A stretch of DNA of 62,934 nucleotides, taken from positions 1 to 62,934 of the forward strand of contig JAJTER010000003.1 in the NCBI GenBank assembly GCA_021299835.1, written 5' to 3'. This DNA is from Saprospiraceae bacterium. Its GTDB lineage: Bacteria > Bacteroidota > Bacteroidia > Chitinophagales > Saprospiraceae. The number at the start of each line of letters is the position of its first letter. The stretch's first letter is position 1. Position numbers and translations under genes: made by a program. Under the pieces are notes generated by a model. It was not told the DNA's origin and made no database searches. It was given only the letters and a program-made list of their open reading frames with translations. Shown here piece after piece: positions 40,689 through 48,731 of this stretch.

Positions 40689-42539
40689 TCATTGTCGTTT
40701 CAGGGTAAAATGTCCACGTTTTGGCAGCTCCCCATTTTTTAAATCGACAACATACCAATAATCATTTTCAGGCATAGGTAAAGAACCAAAAGTTCCGTCC
40801 CAACCCTTAACTATGCCTTTATACTGCGATAAAAGTCTTCCAGAACGATCAAAAATGGAGATGACACAGTCGGGAAAAGCTTCTATGCCACCAATTTCCC
40901 AAAAGTCATTGAACCCATCTTCATTCGGAGTAAAAAAGTTAGGGATTGAAATTTGAGGGACTCCGAGAAGAAGATTTAATTTTTGATCCCTGCAGCCAAA
41001 TTTATCCTTAACATACAAAGAATAATAATTTCCGGAAATGATAGGAATTGTTTTGTCTGCCTGAAAAAAGGCATTGTCTCGGGAATAATAATAGGGTGGA
41101 GAACCCCCTGTCACCTCCATCGTAACCCTAAAAGGCACGGAGGCATCAAAATCGACAAATTTCGGCAACTCATTCATTCCAACTACTTTGGCGCCATAAC
41201 CAATGCAGCCTTCACTATCTGTAACGGTAATTTTGAAGGAAGTTGGCGCGAATATAGTCTGAGATGGCATCGTTTGTCCATTATTCCACAGATAAGTAGC
41301 ATATTTCACAAAAGGCGAAATTACCAGTGAATCGCCGCGGCAAAACGACGTATCCTTTCCCATATCGACCTTAAAGGCAGGCAAAGCAGACACCCGGATA
41401 CTGTCTTCCGACCAACAGGAACCTTTTCGCACTTTCACAGCATATACCCCGTTTTTTCCCACGGCATTCGTTTGATTAGTGGTGCCGTCTGACCATTTAA
41501 ACGCATTAAAAATATTCCCTGCATCGAGCGTAACTTTCCCACCAAAACAATATGTCTGGTCAGGCCCCATATCATATTGAAAGGGATCCTGTCTTCTAAC
41601 ATGAAAGGAATCTATAAACGAACCACACTGATTTTCCAGTTTTACCCAGTAAAGGCCAGTATCGCGGATTACTTTTCTATCGGTTTTAGTTCCATCGGAC
41701 CAACCCAACAAATTAAAGCCTTGCGCTTTATTTAAAACCAAAGAATCATTCAAACAAAATGAAGTGTCGGGGATGGCTGAAACCTCTGGAATTTGCGTGT
41801 ATATATTAATGTTTTTTACAGAATGTATGTCCGTTGATCCACCCGTTGAAGCGGTAAAACCCATATAACCTGCATAATTGATTGGATAAAAACCTTCGAG
41901 CGTAATGGTACTATCGATCGTTACCTTTATATTCCCTTGATTGTATTCAATCCTGGCTTTTTTATAATTATAATCTCTCAGTTCTCTAAGCCCGAATAAG
42001 GTAGGTTGACTATTTGTTGGACACTCTGAATAATTCTGCCCATTGCCATAACGTATCTGGAGTTCAGGATTTGCCCCGCCGCAATTATTATAGGTATCCA
42101 TGACGACCATTAAGCCCCTTGGATTTTGAGGTATTCCAATCCCACCTCCACTTAAATATCCTGTGGGAGGATTTACCAAAAAACAGAAAGCGATGCCATC
42201 GGCACTTGAGCCTTCAAACATTCTGAATTCAAAAGAAACCGCCCATTTGCTGCAAACACTTAAATCAATGGCTTCTTTTAAGAATAATCCTCCATTTTTA
42301 AACATCTGAGCGGTGCAAAGAATAATTTCATCTTGGTTATTATCTGCGTCGCCATTTGTATCTCCTACGCGTGCATCAGCTACAAGGTTCCATTTATCGG
42401 TATTCAAAGGAAAGCCGGAAAGGGAGGCAAACACATTGTCCTGCGCATTCAGTGAGGAATGAGCCAGACATAAAAAAAATACCCCCAAAGTTATATGGAG
42501 AACCAAGGGGGGTATTTTATTTATACAAGAAAAGCCCAT
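40689..42539 (-). CDS. Lectin-like surface protein with gliding-motility C-terminal (type B) sorting domain
   Basis: A 616-residue exported protein: signal peptide (about residues 10-32, ending LNAQD); an L-type-lectin-like domain (about 35-250) with DGIAFCFLVNPPTGYLSGGG and LMVVMDTYNNCG; three short repeats of the DTSFCxxDSLVLN kind (PKD/Ig-like); and a C-terminal CHU_C domain (FFTPNEDGFNDFWEIGG, then YWYVVDLKNG) that directs type IX secretion. Probably binds a polysaccharide or protein outside the cell. An intrinsic-terminator-like hairpin lies within its first 25 codons. A PorP/SprF partner is encoded about 1 kb downstream. Confidence 0.88.
   Translation of the reverse strand: MGFSCINKIPPLVLHITLGVFFLCLAHSSLNAQDNVFASLSGFPLNTDKWNLVADARVGDTNGDADNNQDEIILCTAQMFKNGGLFLKEAIDLSVCSKWAVSFEFRMFEGSSADGIAFCFLVNPPTGYLSGGGIGIPQNPRGLMVVMDTYNNCGGANPELQIRYGNGQNYSECPTNSQPTLFGLRELRDYNYKKARIEYNQGNIKVTIDSTITLEGFYPINYAGYMGFTASTGGSTDIHSVKNINIYTQIPEVSAIPDTSFCLNDSLVLNKAQGFNLLGWSDGTKTDRKVIRDTGLYWVKLENQCGSFIDSFHVRRQDPFQYDMGPDQTYCFGGKVTLDAGNIFNAFKWSDGTTNQTNAVGKNGVYAVKVRKGSCWSEDSIRVSALPAFKVDMGKDTSFCRGDSLVISPFVKYATYLWNNGQTMPSQTIFAPTSFKITVTDSEGCIGYGAKVVGMNELPKFVDFDASVPFRVTMEVTGGSPPYYYSRDNAFFQADKTIPIISGNYYSLYVKDKFGCRDQKLNLLLGVPQISIPNFFTPNEDGFNDFWEIGGIEAFPDCVISIFDRSGRLLSQYKGIVKGWDGTFGSLPMPENDYWYVVDLKNGELPKRGHFTLKRQ
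42476..42518 (-). terminator. Terminator-like hairpin inside the signal-peptide codons
   Basis: On the minus strand AAAATACCCCC pairs perfectly with GGGGGTATTTT (11 bp, 21-base loop) and is followed by further Ts, giving a T8 run. It has the form of a rho-independent terminator, yet it lies at about codons 8-21 of the lectin-like gene, just after the upstream membrane protein gene. It may terminate or attenuate the mnmG transcript; only experiment can tell. Confidence 0.55.
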
Positions 42540-42544
42540 TTTAT

Positions 42545-42985
42545 TTAAAACCAGCTGGTTCCATAACCCATAAATGGCCAGGGAATACTTGCTAAAATAA
42601 GAATAAGACCAATCAGATAAGCCCAGAAAATGCGACTAAACGCTTTCTTTTCAGGCGCTACTTTTTTTGCCATAATATATCCAACAGAAATGATTATGAT
42701 AGCCAAAATCATCATAGAAGTATGCTCAACCAAAAAGAAACGGCTCATAGCGTTCTTCATGGATTCAGCTGAAAAAACCACTTTTGGACTGATTGCATAT
42801 AATATCAACCCCACTAAAAGCTGTATGTGACAAGAAATGAAAGCAAACAGAGGCATTTTCTTATCCTTATCGGTAAAAGAATGATTGCCGGATAATTTGC
42901 CCGCTGTTTGAATAATGGCTAAAACGAGGGTTACTAAAAGAATCCATCTGAAGCCAGAGTGTAAATGAACCAAAATAGGATACAT
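42545..42985 (-). CDS. Four-helix membrane protein of unknown function
   Basis: A 146-residue integral membrane protein with four hydrophobic segments (about residues 8-25, 45-65, 85-105 and 118-140). His residues occur early (LVHLHSGFRW) and in helix 2 (ISCHIQLLVG), and a third in VEHTSMM, a pattern seen in small cytochrome b-like Bacteroidota proteins; whether it binds haem is not shown. It lies 18 bases after mnmG on the same strand. Confidence 0.75.
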   Translation of the reverse strand: MYPILVHLHSGFRWILLVTLVLAIIQTAGKLSGNHSFTDKDKKMPLFAFISCHIQLLVGLILYAISPKVVFSAESMKNAMSRFFLVEHTSMMILAIIIISVGYIMAKKVAPEKKAFSRIFWAYLIGLILILASIPWPFMGYGTSWF

Positions 42986-43003
42986 ATTCGTTGATTTTAA
43001 AAG

Positions 43004-44869
43004 TTATCGACCAAGGTGAATGAGTAAAACGCTGATATCTGCCGGAGAAACCCCACTGATACGACTAGCCTGACCAATAGTCATCGGTTTCATTCGCGTC
43101 AATTTCTCCCTTGCCTCAGCGGACAGCGAAGTTAAGGAATGATAAGCAAAAGATTCTGATAATTTTAGCATTTCCAATCTGCTCATTTTATCAACCATTT
43201 CTTGCTCCTTTGCCATATAACCGGCATATTTCATATTAATTTCAGCCTGTTCTACTGCTTCGGCCTTATAATTTGAGAGAAATTCATTTAAACCCGGAAC
43301 AACGCTCCTGACATCGGCAATAGAAATATTAGGGCGAAGAATAATGCCCTGTGCTTTCACTTTCTGCTTTATGGGCATGCTTCCTTTTTCTTCAAGCAGC
43401 CCATTTATCTGGTCAGGTTCAACACTGCAATCATTTAAAAAGCGGGTAATTTTTTTAGCATCGGCTACTTTATCCTCCACTTTTTTAATTCTGTCATCCA
43501 TATAATTCATACCAAGCTCAACAGCCAGCGGAGTTAGACGTATATCGGCATTATCCTGTCGGAGAAGTACGCGATATTCTGCTCTTGAGGTGAACATTCT
43601 ATAAGGTTCCTGGGTACCTTTAGTCACCAGGTCATCTATCAAAACGCCTATATAAGCGTCGGAGCGTTTCAAGATAAATGGATCTTTTTCCACCACAGAA
43701 AGATGGGCATTGATACCCGCCATTAGACCTTGACTTGCCGCCTCTTCGTACCCCGTTGTACCATTTATCTGACCCGCAAAAAATAGCCCTTTCAATAAAT
43801 GCGTTTCCAAGCTAAGGGAAAGTTGGGTTGGAGGGAAAAAGTCGTACTCGATAGCATAGCCCGGGCGGAACATTTTTACCTTTTCAAAGCCAGCAATTTT
43901 TGATATGGCTTTGTATTGAACATCTTCGGGCAGAGAAGAGGAAAAACCATTGACATAAACTTCACAAGTAGTCCGGCCTTCTGGTTCAACGAAAAGTTGG
44001 TGCCTGTCCTTATCGGAAAACCGGTCAATTTTATCTTCAATAGAGGGACAATACCTAGGACCTAAGCCCCTTATTCTTCCATTAAACATGGGAGAACGGT
44101 CAAATCCCGTCCGTAAAATATCATGTACCTCCTGACTTGTATAGGTAATATGACAAGGAAGTTGATTCACCAAAGGCGTCGTCTCAGTATATGAAAAGCG
44201 ACTGGGATTTTCGTCCCCTGGCTGAATTTCCATGGCCTCGTAGTTCAATGTTCGCCCGTCCACCCGGGGGGGAGTACCTGTTTTCATTCTACCTGCTTCA
44301 AATCCCAGGCTAACTAACTGTTCTGTAATTCCTTTTGCAGCGGATTCACCAGAACGGCCACCACCAATCTGTTTTTCCCCTATGTGTATAATTCCATTTA
44401 AAAAAGTACCATTTGTAAGGACCACCGATTTACTGTTAATGGATAAACCCATGCCAGTAACGACCCCCTTTACCCTGTTATCTTCGACGATTAATTCCTT
44501 AACCATGTCTTGCCAAAAATCTATATTGGGATGCTCTTCAAGCATCATTCTCCATTTTTGAGCAAATTGCATGCGGTCACTTTGTGCACGTGGACTCCAC
44601 ATAGCGGGTCCTTTCGACAGATTAAGCATTCTGAATTGCACCGCTGATTCATCGGTAACGATACCAGAATAACCACCCAATGCATCTATTTCTCTGACAA
44701 TCTGACCTTTAGCTACGCCACCCATCGCAGGATTACAAGACATTTGTGCAATCGTCTGCATATTCATGGTAACTAACAGCACCTTAGAACCCATATTGGC
44801 AGCGGCTACGGCGGCTTCACAACCTGCATGCCCTGCACCCACCACAATTACATCATACGTTTGAAACAT
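43004..44869 (-). CDS. mnmG: tRNA uridine-5-carboxymethylaminomethyl modification enzyme MnmG
   Basis: With MnmE, this FAD protein builds the cmnm5 group on wobble U34 of several tRNAs. The 621-residue sequence has the FAD loop IVVGAGHAGCEAA (about residues 8-20), the invariant CNPAMGGVAKGQIVREID (about 45-62) and the C-terminal helical domain that binds MnmE (KLTRMKPMTIGQASRISGVSPADI). Full length. First gene of a minus-strand run with a small membrane protein. Confidence 0.98.
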   Translation of the reverse strand: MFQTYDVIVVGAGHAGCEAAVAAANMGSKVLLVTMNMQTIAQMSCNPAMGGVAKGQIVREIDALGGYSGIVTDESAVQFRMLNLSKGPAMWSPRAQSDRMQFAQKWRMMLEEHPNIDFWQDMVKELIVEDNRVKGVVTGMGLSINSKSVVLTNGTFLNGIIHIGEKQIGGGRSGESAAKGITEQLVSLGFEAGRMKTGTPPRVDGRTLNYEAMEIQPGDENPSRFSYTETTPLVNQLPCHITYTSQEVHDILRTGFDRSPMFNGRIRGLGPRYCPSIEDKIDRFSDKDRHQLFVEPEGRTTCEVYVNGFSSSLPEDVQYKAISKIAGFEKVKMFRPGYAIEYDFFPPTQLSLSLETHLLKGLFFAGQINGTTGYEEAASQGLMAGINAHLSVVEKDPFILKRSDAYIGVLIDDLVTKGTQEPYRMFTSRAEYRVLLRQDNADIRLTPLAVELGMNYMDDRIKKVEDKVADAKKITRFLNDCSVEPDQINGLLEEKGSMPIKQKVKAQGIILRPNISIADVRSVVPGLNEFLSNYKAEAVEQAEINMKYAGYMAKEQEMVDKMSRLEMLKLSESFAYHSLTSLSAEAREKLTRMKPMTIGQASRISGVSPADISVLLIHLGR

Positions 44870-44916
44870 GTATCCTTTTAATTAATTAAGGGCAAATTTA
44901 ATCCGTTTTTATCATT

Positions 44917-44948
44917 TTTGCGGAACAATCCTAATTAGCTTATATTTA
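44917..44948 (+). promoter_or_regulatory. Bacteroidota-type promoter for the thioredoxin-like gene
   Basis: TTTG at 44917-44920 and TATATTTA at 44941-44948, with a 20-base spacer, fit the -33/-7 consensus except for the final base. The start codon is 23 bases after the -7 box. Confidence 0.55.
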
Positions 44949-44971
44949 CCGACAAATTTCAAATACAAAAC

Positions 44972-45526
44972 ATGGCTTACACGGAATCTAATATGCTGCC
45001 ATTGGGCACAAAAGCACCGAATTTCACCTTACCTGACACCCTTTCCGATAAGGAAATAACTTTGTACGAGATGCCTCCGGCAAAAGCAACGCTCATTATG
45101 TTTCTGTGTAATCATTGTCCCTACGTCATACATGTGAATCCGGAAATAGTTCGAATAACAGAAGATTATAAAAATGCTGGCGTGCAGTTTGTCGGTATAA
45201 GTTCAAATAATGCCATAAAATATCCACAGGATGGGCCTGAAAAGATGACAGAACATGGGAAAGAAACGGGATACACCTTTCCCTATCTATACGACGAATC
45301 GCAGGAAATTGCCAGGATATATGATGCCGCCTGCACCCCTGATTTTTATCTGTTCGACGAGCATTTACATTTGGTTTACCGTGGACGCATAGACAGTTCC
45401 CGACCTGGCAATGACAAGCCTTTGGATGGCAGCGATTTACGACAAGCCATAGATAATGTACTTGCAGGAAAAGAAAATTCCCCCGTTCAATATCCCAGCG
45501 CTGGTTGCAATATCAAATGGAAATAA
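44972..45526 (+). CDS. Thioredoxin-like AhpC/TSA-family protein
   Basis: A 184-residue soluble redoxin. The N-terminal LGTKAPNFTLPDTLSDKEI is typical of the AhpC/TSA fold; the redox motif is FLCNHCPYVIH, a CxxC like that of YkuV-type proteins, and the cis-proline region is ACTPDFYLFDEH. No signal peptide, so a cytoplasmic thiol reductase or peroxidase is expected. The TAA stop and that of convergent gpmI both lie in the palindrome AAATAAGGCCTTATTT (45521-45536). Confidence 0.88.
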   Translation: MAYTESNMLPLGTKAPNFTLPDTLSDKEITLYEMPPAKATLIMFLCNHCPYVIHVNPEIVRITEDYKNAGVQFVGISSNNAIKYPQDGPEKMTEHGKETGYTFPYLYDESQEIARIYDAACTPDFYLFDEHLHLVYRGRIDSSRPGNDKPLDGSDLRQAIDNVLAGKENSPVQYPSAGCNIKWK

Positions 45527-45530
45527 GGCC

Positions 45531-47066
45531 TTATTTTTTTGAAATAAGATTATTTCCGGTCATTTCAACGGGTAGGTCTATTTCCAGCAAATGCAGAATA
45601 GTAGGCGCAATATCTCCCAATTTACCGTGAGACACCTTGCTTTCTGACGCATTTTCTGCCACATAAATAATGGGAACAGGGTTCATGGTATGGGCAGTAT
45701 TTGGCGTTCCATCGGGATTAATCATATAGTCAGAATTTCCATGATCGGCTATGACGATGATATGATAATTATTTTCCAGGGCGGTTTTAACCAAATCAGA
45801 TAAACAGGTATCCACCGTTTCCACTGCTTTTATGGCAGCTTGAAAATCGCCTGTATGCCCCACCATATCGGCATTGGCATAATTTAAGCATACAAAATCG
45901 GGTTTTTTGTTCCTGATAGCCTCTGTAATGAGCTCTGTAATACCTTTTGCACTCATTTCAGGCGCTGAATCGTAGGTAGGGACTTTCGGCGAGGGAACCA
46001 TTAAACGTTCTTCCCCTGGAAATACGGATTCACGTCCACCAGAAAAGAAAAAAGTTACGTGAGGATATTTTTCTGTTTCTGCTATTCTAATCTGTGATTT
46101 CCCTGCCCTTGAAACAATCTCTCCCAGGGTATTATTCAAATTATCATTTTGAAAAAGAACAAAAACTCCTTGGTAGGATTCATCGTACTGCGTCATGGTC
46201 ACATAGTAAAGATCCTTTTTGGTCATGCCAAATTCTGAAAAATCCTGTTGCGTCAACACCTGCGTAATTTCCCTGGGTCTATCGGTGCGGAAATTAAAAC
46301 AGAGCACCACATCGCCATCTTGTATCGTCGCGGTAGGAGAACCGTCCGGTTTGGCGGCAAATAATGGTTTAATAAACTCATCGGTTTCACCGGCCTGATA
46401 ACTTTCCGATATAGAGGCCACCAAATCGTTTGATTTAGTACCTTTTCCAGAGACTAATAAATCATAAGCCAATTTAACCCTTTCCCATCGTTTGTCGCGA
46501 TCCATGGCATAATAACGACCAATTACAGAAGCCAGTTTTGAACGTTTACCTTTCAGAAAATCAGATAAATTAGCTATAAAACCCAAGCCACTTTTAGGAT
46601 CACAATCGCGACCGTCGGTAAAAGCGTGAATAAAAATGTCAGCGACCCCTGCATTTTCCAAAATATCAACTAAAGCTTTTAGGTGATTAATGTGCGAATG
46701 AACCCCCCCGTCAGAAACGAGCCCCATCAGATGAAAAGGTTTTTTATTACTTACTGCATATTCTATGGCCTCCAGTAGCGTAGCATTTTGCGCTAAAGTA
46801 CCTTCGCGAACTTCTTTATTTATACGGGCCAATTCCTGATAAACTACCCTTCCGGCGCCAATATTGAGATGCCCAACCTCGGAATTACCCATCTGACCTT
46901 CGGGAAGGCCCACCTCTTCTCCATAAGTAACTAACTCATTATGAGGATAATTAGCCAGGAGATGATCCATAAATGGGGTGTTTGCCTGAGAAATGGCATC
47001 AGATGATACATCTTGTCCAATACCCCAACCATCTAAAATGGCTAATAGTACGCGGGAATTGCTCAT
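45531..47066 (-). CDS. gpmI: 2,3-bisphosphoglycerate-independent phosphoglycerate mutase
   Basis: Interconverts 3- and 2-phosphoglycerate in glycolysis using two Mn ions. The 511-residue protein has LAILDGWGIG at the N-terminus (first metal Asp), the phosphoserine in GNSEVGHLNIGAGR (about residues 61-74), HSHINHL and the C-terminal metal motifs NYANADMVGHTG and VIADHGNSDYM. Complete and of normal length; transcribed alone. Confidence 0.97.
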   Translation of the reverse strand: MSNSRVLLAILDGWGIGQDVSSDAISQANTPFMDHLLANYPHNELVTYGEEVGLPEGQMGNSEVGHLNIGAGRVVYQELARINKEVREGTLAQNATLLEAIEYAVSNKKPFHLMGLVSDGGVHSHINHLKALVDILENAGVADIFIHAFTDGRDCDPKSGLGFIANLSDFLKGKRSKLASVIGRYYAMDRDKRWERVKLAYDLLVSGKGTKSNDLVASISESYQAGETDEFIKPLFAAKPDGSPTATIQDGDVVLCFNFRTDRPREITQVLTQQDFSEFGMTKKDLYYVTMTQYDESYQGVFVLFQNDNLNNTLGEIVSRAGKSQIRIAETEKYPHVTFFFSGGRESVFPGEERLMVPSPKVPTYDSAPEMSAKGITELITEAIRNKKPDFVCLNYANADMVGHTGDFQAAIKAVETVDTCLSDLVKTALENNYHIIVIADHGNSDYMINPDGTPNTAHTMNPVPIIYVAENASESKVSHGKLGDIAPTILHLLEIDLPVEMTGNNLISKK

Positions 47067-47189
47067 AAATTTTTTTATTTTTGAAGCACAAAGGTAAGGT
47101 TTAAAACAATAAAATAGTTTATGTGGTATATTAATATACTTATACTTTTTGTTTTAACCTTTTCGTTATAGTCGCAAAACATCCCATAC

Positions 47190-47567
47190 ATGAATGTATT
47201 CCTAAGTGTAGTTTTTAGTCTTGCCTCATTTTTCCAAACGATTACCACTGACATCACCCGATCTTTAAATGAGGGGAACACTGTTGGTTTGAGTAGTTTT
47301 TTAGATGCTCAGGTTGAGGTTTCCATAGCCGACTTTGAGGCAACGGTGTCAAAAGCGGAAGCCATCGCACAGTTAAAAAAATTCTTTGTAAAAAATCCGG
47401 TCAAATCATTTACTCAGGCCCACCAGGGAAACTCTAAGGGCAATGACTCGACTTATATCATTGGAAATTTAAATACCCAAAACGGGATATTCCGCGTGTA
47501 TATTTATATAAAAATAGATGCCGGGAAGCTTTTTATCCAGGAAATAAGGTTTGACAACGAAAAATGA
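47190..47567 (+). CDS. DUF4783 family exported protein
   Basis: A 125-residue protein with a cleavable signal peptide (about residues 1-17) and the NTF2-like fold pattern of DUF4783 (DITRSLNEGNTVGLSSFLDAQVEV; FVKNPVKSFTQAHQG; TYIIGNLNTQNG). It is Bacteroidota-specific and of unknown function. Its stop overlaps the start of the TIGR02757 gene (ATGA), so the two are translationally coupled. Confidence 0.88.
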   Translation: MNVFLSVVFSLASFFQTITTDITRSLNEGNTVGLSSFLDAQVEVSIADFEATVSKAEAIAQLKKFFVKNPVKSFTQAHQGNSKGNDSTYIIGNLNTQNGIFRVYIYIKIDAGKLFIQEIRFDNEK

Positions 47568-48331
47568 AGATTGATGCCGATCTAAAATCATTTTTAGACG
47601 AAAAAGTAGCCGCATACAACACCTTCGATTTTATAGAAAACGATCCTGTGTGCATTCCTCACCGATATCATTTGAAGGAAGACATTGAGATAGCAGGATT
47701 TCTGGCTGCCACCATTTCATGGGGAAACCGGAAAACGATCGTCCGGAATGCGACCCACATGTTGGATTTACTAGGTGAATCCCCTTTTGATTTTGTCATG
47801 TCTCACGATGAACATCAGCTTCATTTATTAGATCATTTTGTCCACAGAACCTTCAATAGTATTGATTACAAATGCTTTATACAATCATTAAAACACATTT
47901 ACACAGAACATGGCGGCTTGGAAGCCATTTTCAGTAAATATGCTGAGCCCCAGTCGTTGCAATTTGCCATTCATCAATTCAAGCAGCTATTTTTCGAAAA
48001 ATCGACTTCTGAAAGGAGTAAAAAACATGTATCGGACCCAATGGCAGGATCCTCGGCGAAACGGCTTAACATGTATTTGAGATGGATGATAAGGAACGAC
48101 AAAAACGGGGTAGATCTGGGTATTTGGACATCGCTGCACACTTCTCAACTATCCTGCCCTTTGGACATTCACACAGGAAATGTGGCCCGCAAACTGGGAT
48201 TACTCGACCGCGTTCAAAATGATGCCCGCGCTGTTACTGCCCTCGATGAAAGCCTTAGAGAAATGGACCCGGTGGATCCTGTAAAATATGATTTTGCCTT
48301 GTTTGGATTGGGCATTTTTGAAGGGTTTTGA
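47564..48331 (+). CDS. TIGR02757 family protein
   Basis: A 255-residue protein matching TIGR02757 (DUF2400), found mostly in Bacteroidota: IENDPVCIPHRYHLKEDIEIAG, AATISWGNRKTIVRNATHML, MYLRWMIRNDKNGVDLGIW, ending FALFGLGIFEGF. The helical pattern resembles helix-hairpin-helix DNA glycosylases (the SCPLDIHTG stretch is at the equivalent place), but activity is unproven. It is coupled to the DUF4783 gene upstream. Confidence 0.9.
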   Translation: MKIDADLKSFLDEKVAAYNTFDFIENDPVCIPHRYHLKEDIEIAGFLAATISWGNRKTIVRNATHMLDLLGESPFDFVMSHDEHQLHLLDHFVHRTFNSIDYKCFIQSLKHIYTEHGGLEAIFSKYAEPQSLQFAIHQFKQLFFEKSTSERSKKHVSDPMAGSSAKRLNMYLRWMIRNDKNGVDLGIWTSLHTSQLSCPLDIHTGNVARKLGLLDRVQNDARAVTALDESLREMDPVDPVKYDFALFGLGIFEGF

Positions 48332-48417
48332 GGGGGAATATTTTTTCACATCAAATCTGCCTTATTTCATGGGATAAAGCATCAAAAATATGGCATAATA
48401 TTTTTATATTGCCAAAA

Positions 48418-48595
48418 TTTTGTACAAAGTTGAATATCACATTTGTCATTTTCGTACTTCCTTCAATATTTCGCTAATGACAAAATACTTTGATTTTTCT
48501 TCAAAGTTGTCTCGTTTTTCAGAGCCTATTTTTCCATATTTAATGTCTAATAATTCGTCAAAGGTTTTAGCATTTCTAATATTTTCTTTGTTCAT
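48418..48595 (-). pseudogene. HigA-like XRE antitoxin, internally deleted
   Basis: From ATG at 48595 the minus strand reads MNKENIRNAKTFDELLDIK, then KRDNFEEKSKYFVISEILKEV, and stops at 48446 after 49 residues. This is the N-terminal part of the XRE antitoxin family that pairs with phage-derived Gp49-like/HigB toxins. In the next frame, directly overlapping the stop, ENDKCDIQLCT matches the end of the helix-turn-helix domain (ENGKCDIQL-type). So about 25 residues of the DNA-binding domain are missing and the frame is shifted. No toxin gene is left beside it. Confidence 0.65.
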
Positions 48596-48683
48596 TCCTT
48601 TTTCTTTTTTTTAGCGTGCTTTTAGAAACCGACTGCTAGCAACCTTAATTCATTAAGTTCTTTTAGTGTGGATAAAACTGAAT

Positions 48684-48727
48684 TTTCCCCCAGCAGGCTG
48701 TCTCACTCAATCACCTGCTGGGGGAAA
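48684..48727 (-). terminator. Intrinsic terminator of the second tricorn gene
   Basis: TTTCCCCCAGCAGG pairs perfectly with CCTGCTGGGGGAAA (14 bp, 16-base loop) right after the stop codon of the protease gene. The tail on the minus strand is only moderately T-rich. Confidence 0.75.
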
Positions 48728-48731
48728 TATA

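Noticed and set aside
45521-45536. Palindrome AAATAAGGCCTTATTT as a terminator
   Set aside because: It has no loop, so it cannot form a normal terminator hairpin; it arises from the two facing TAA stop regions.
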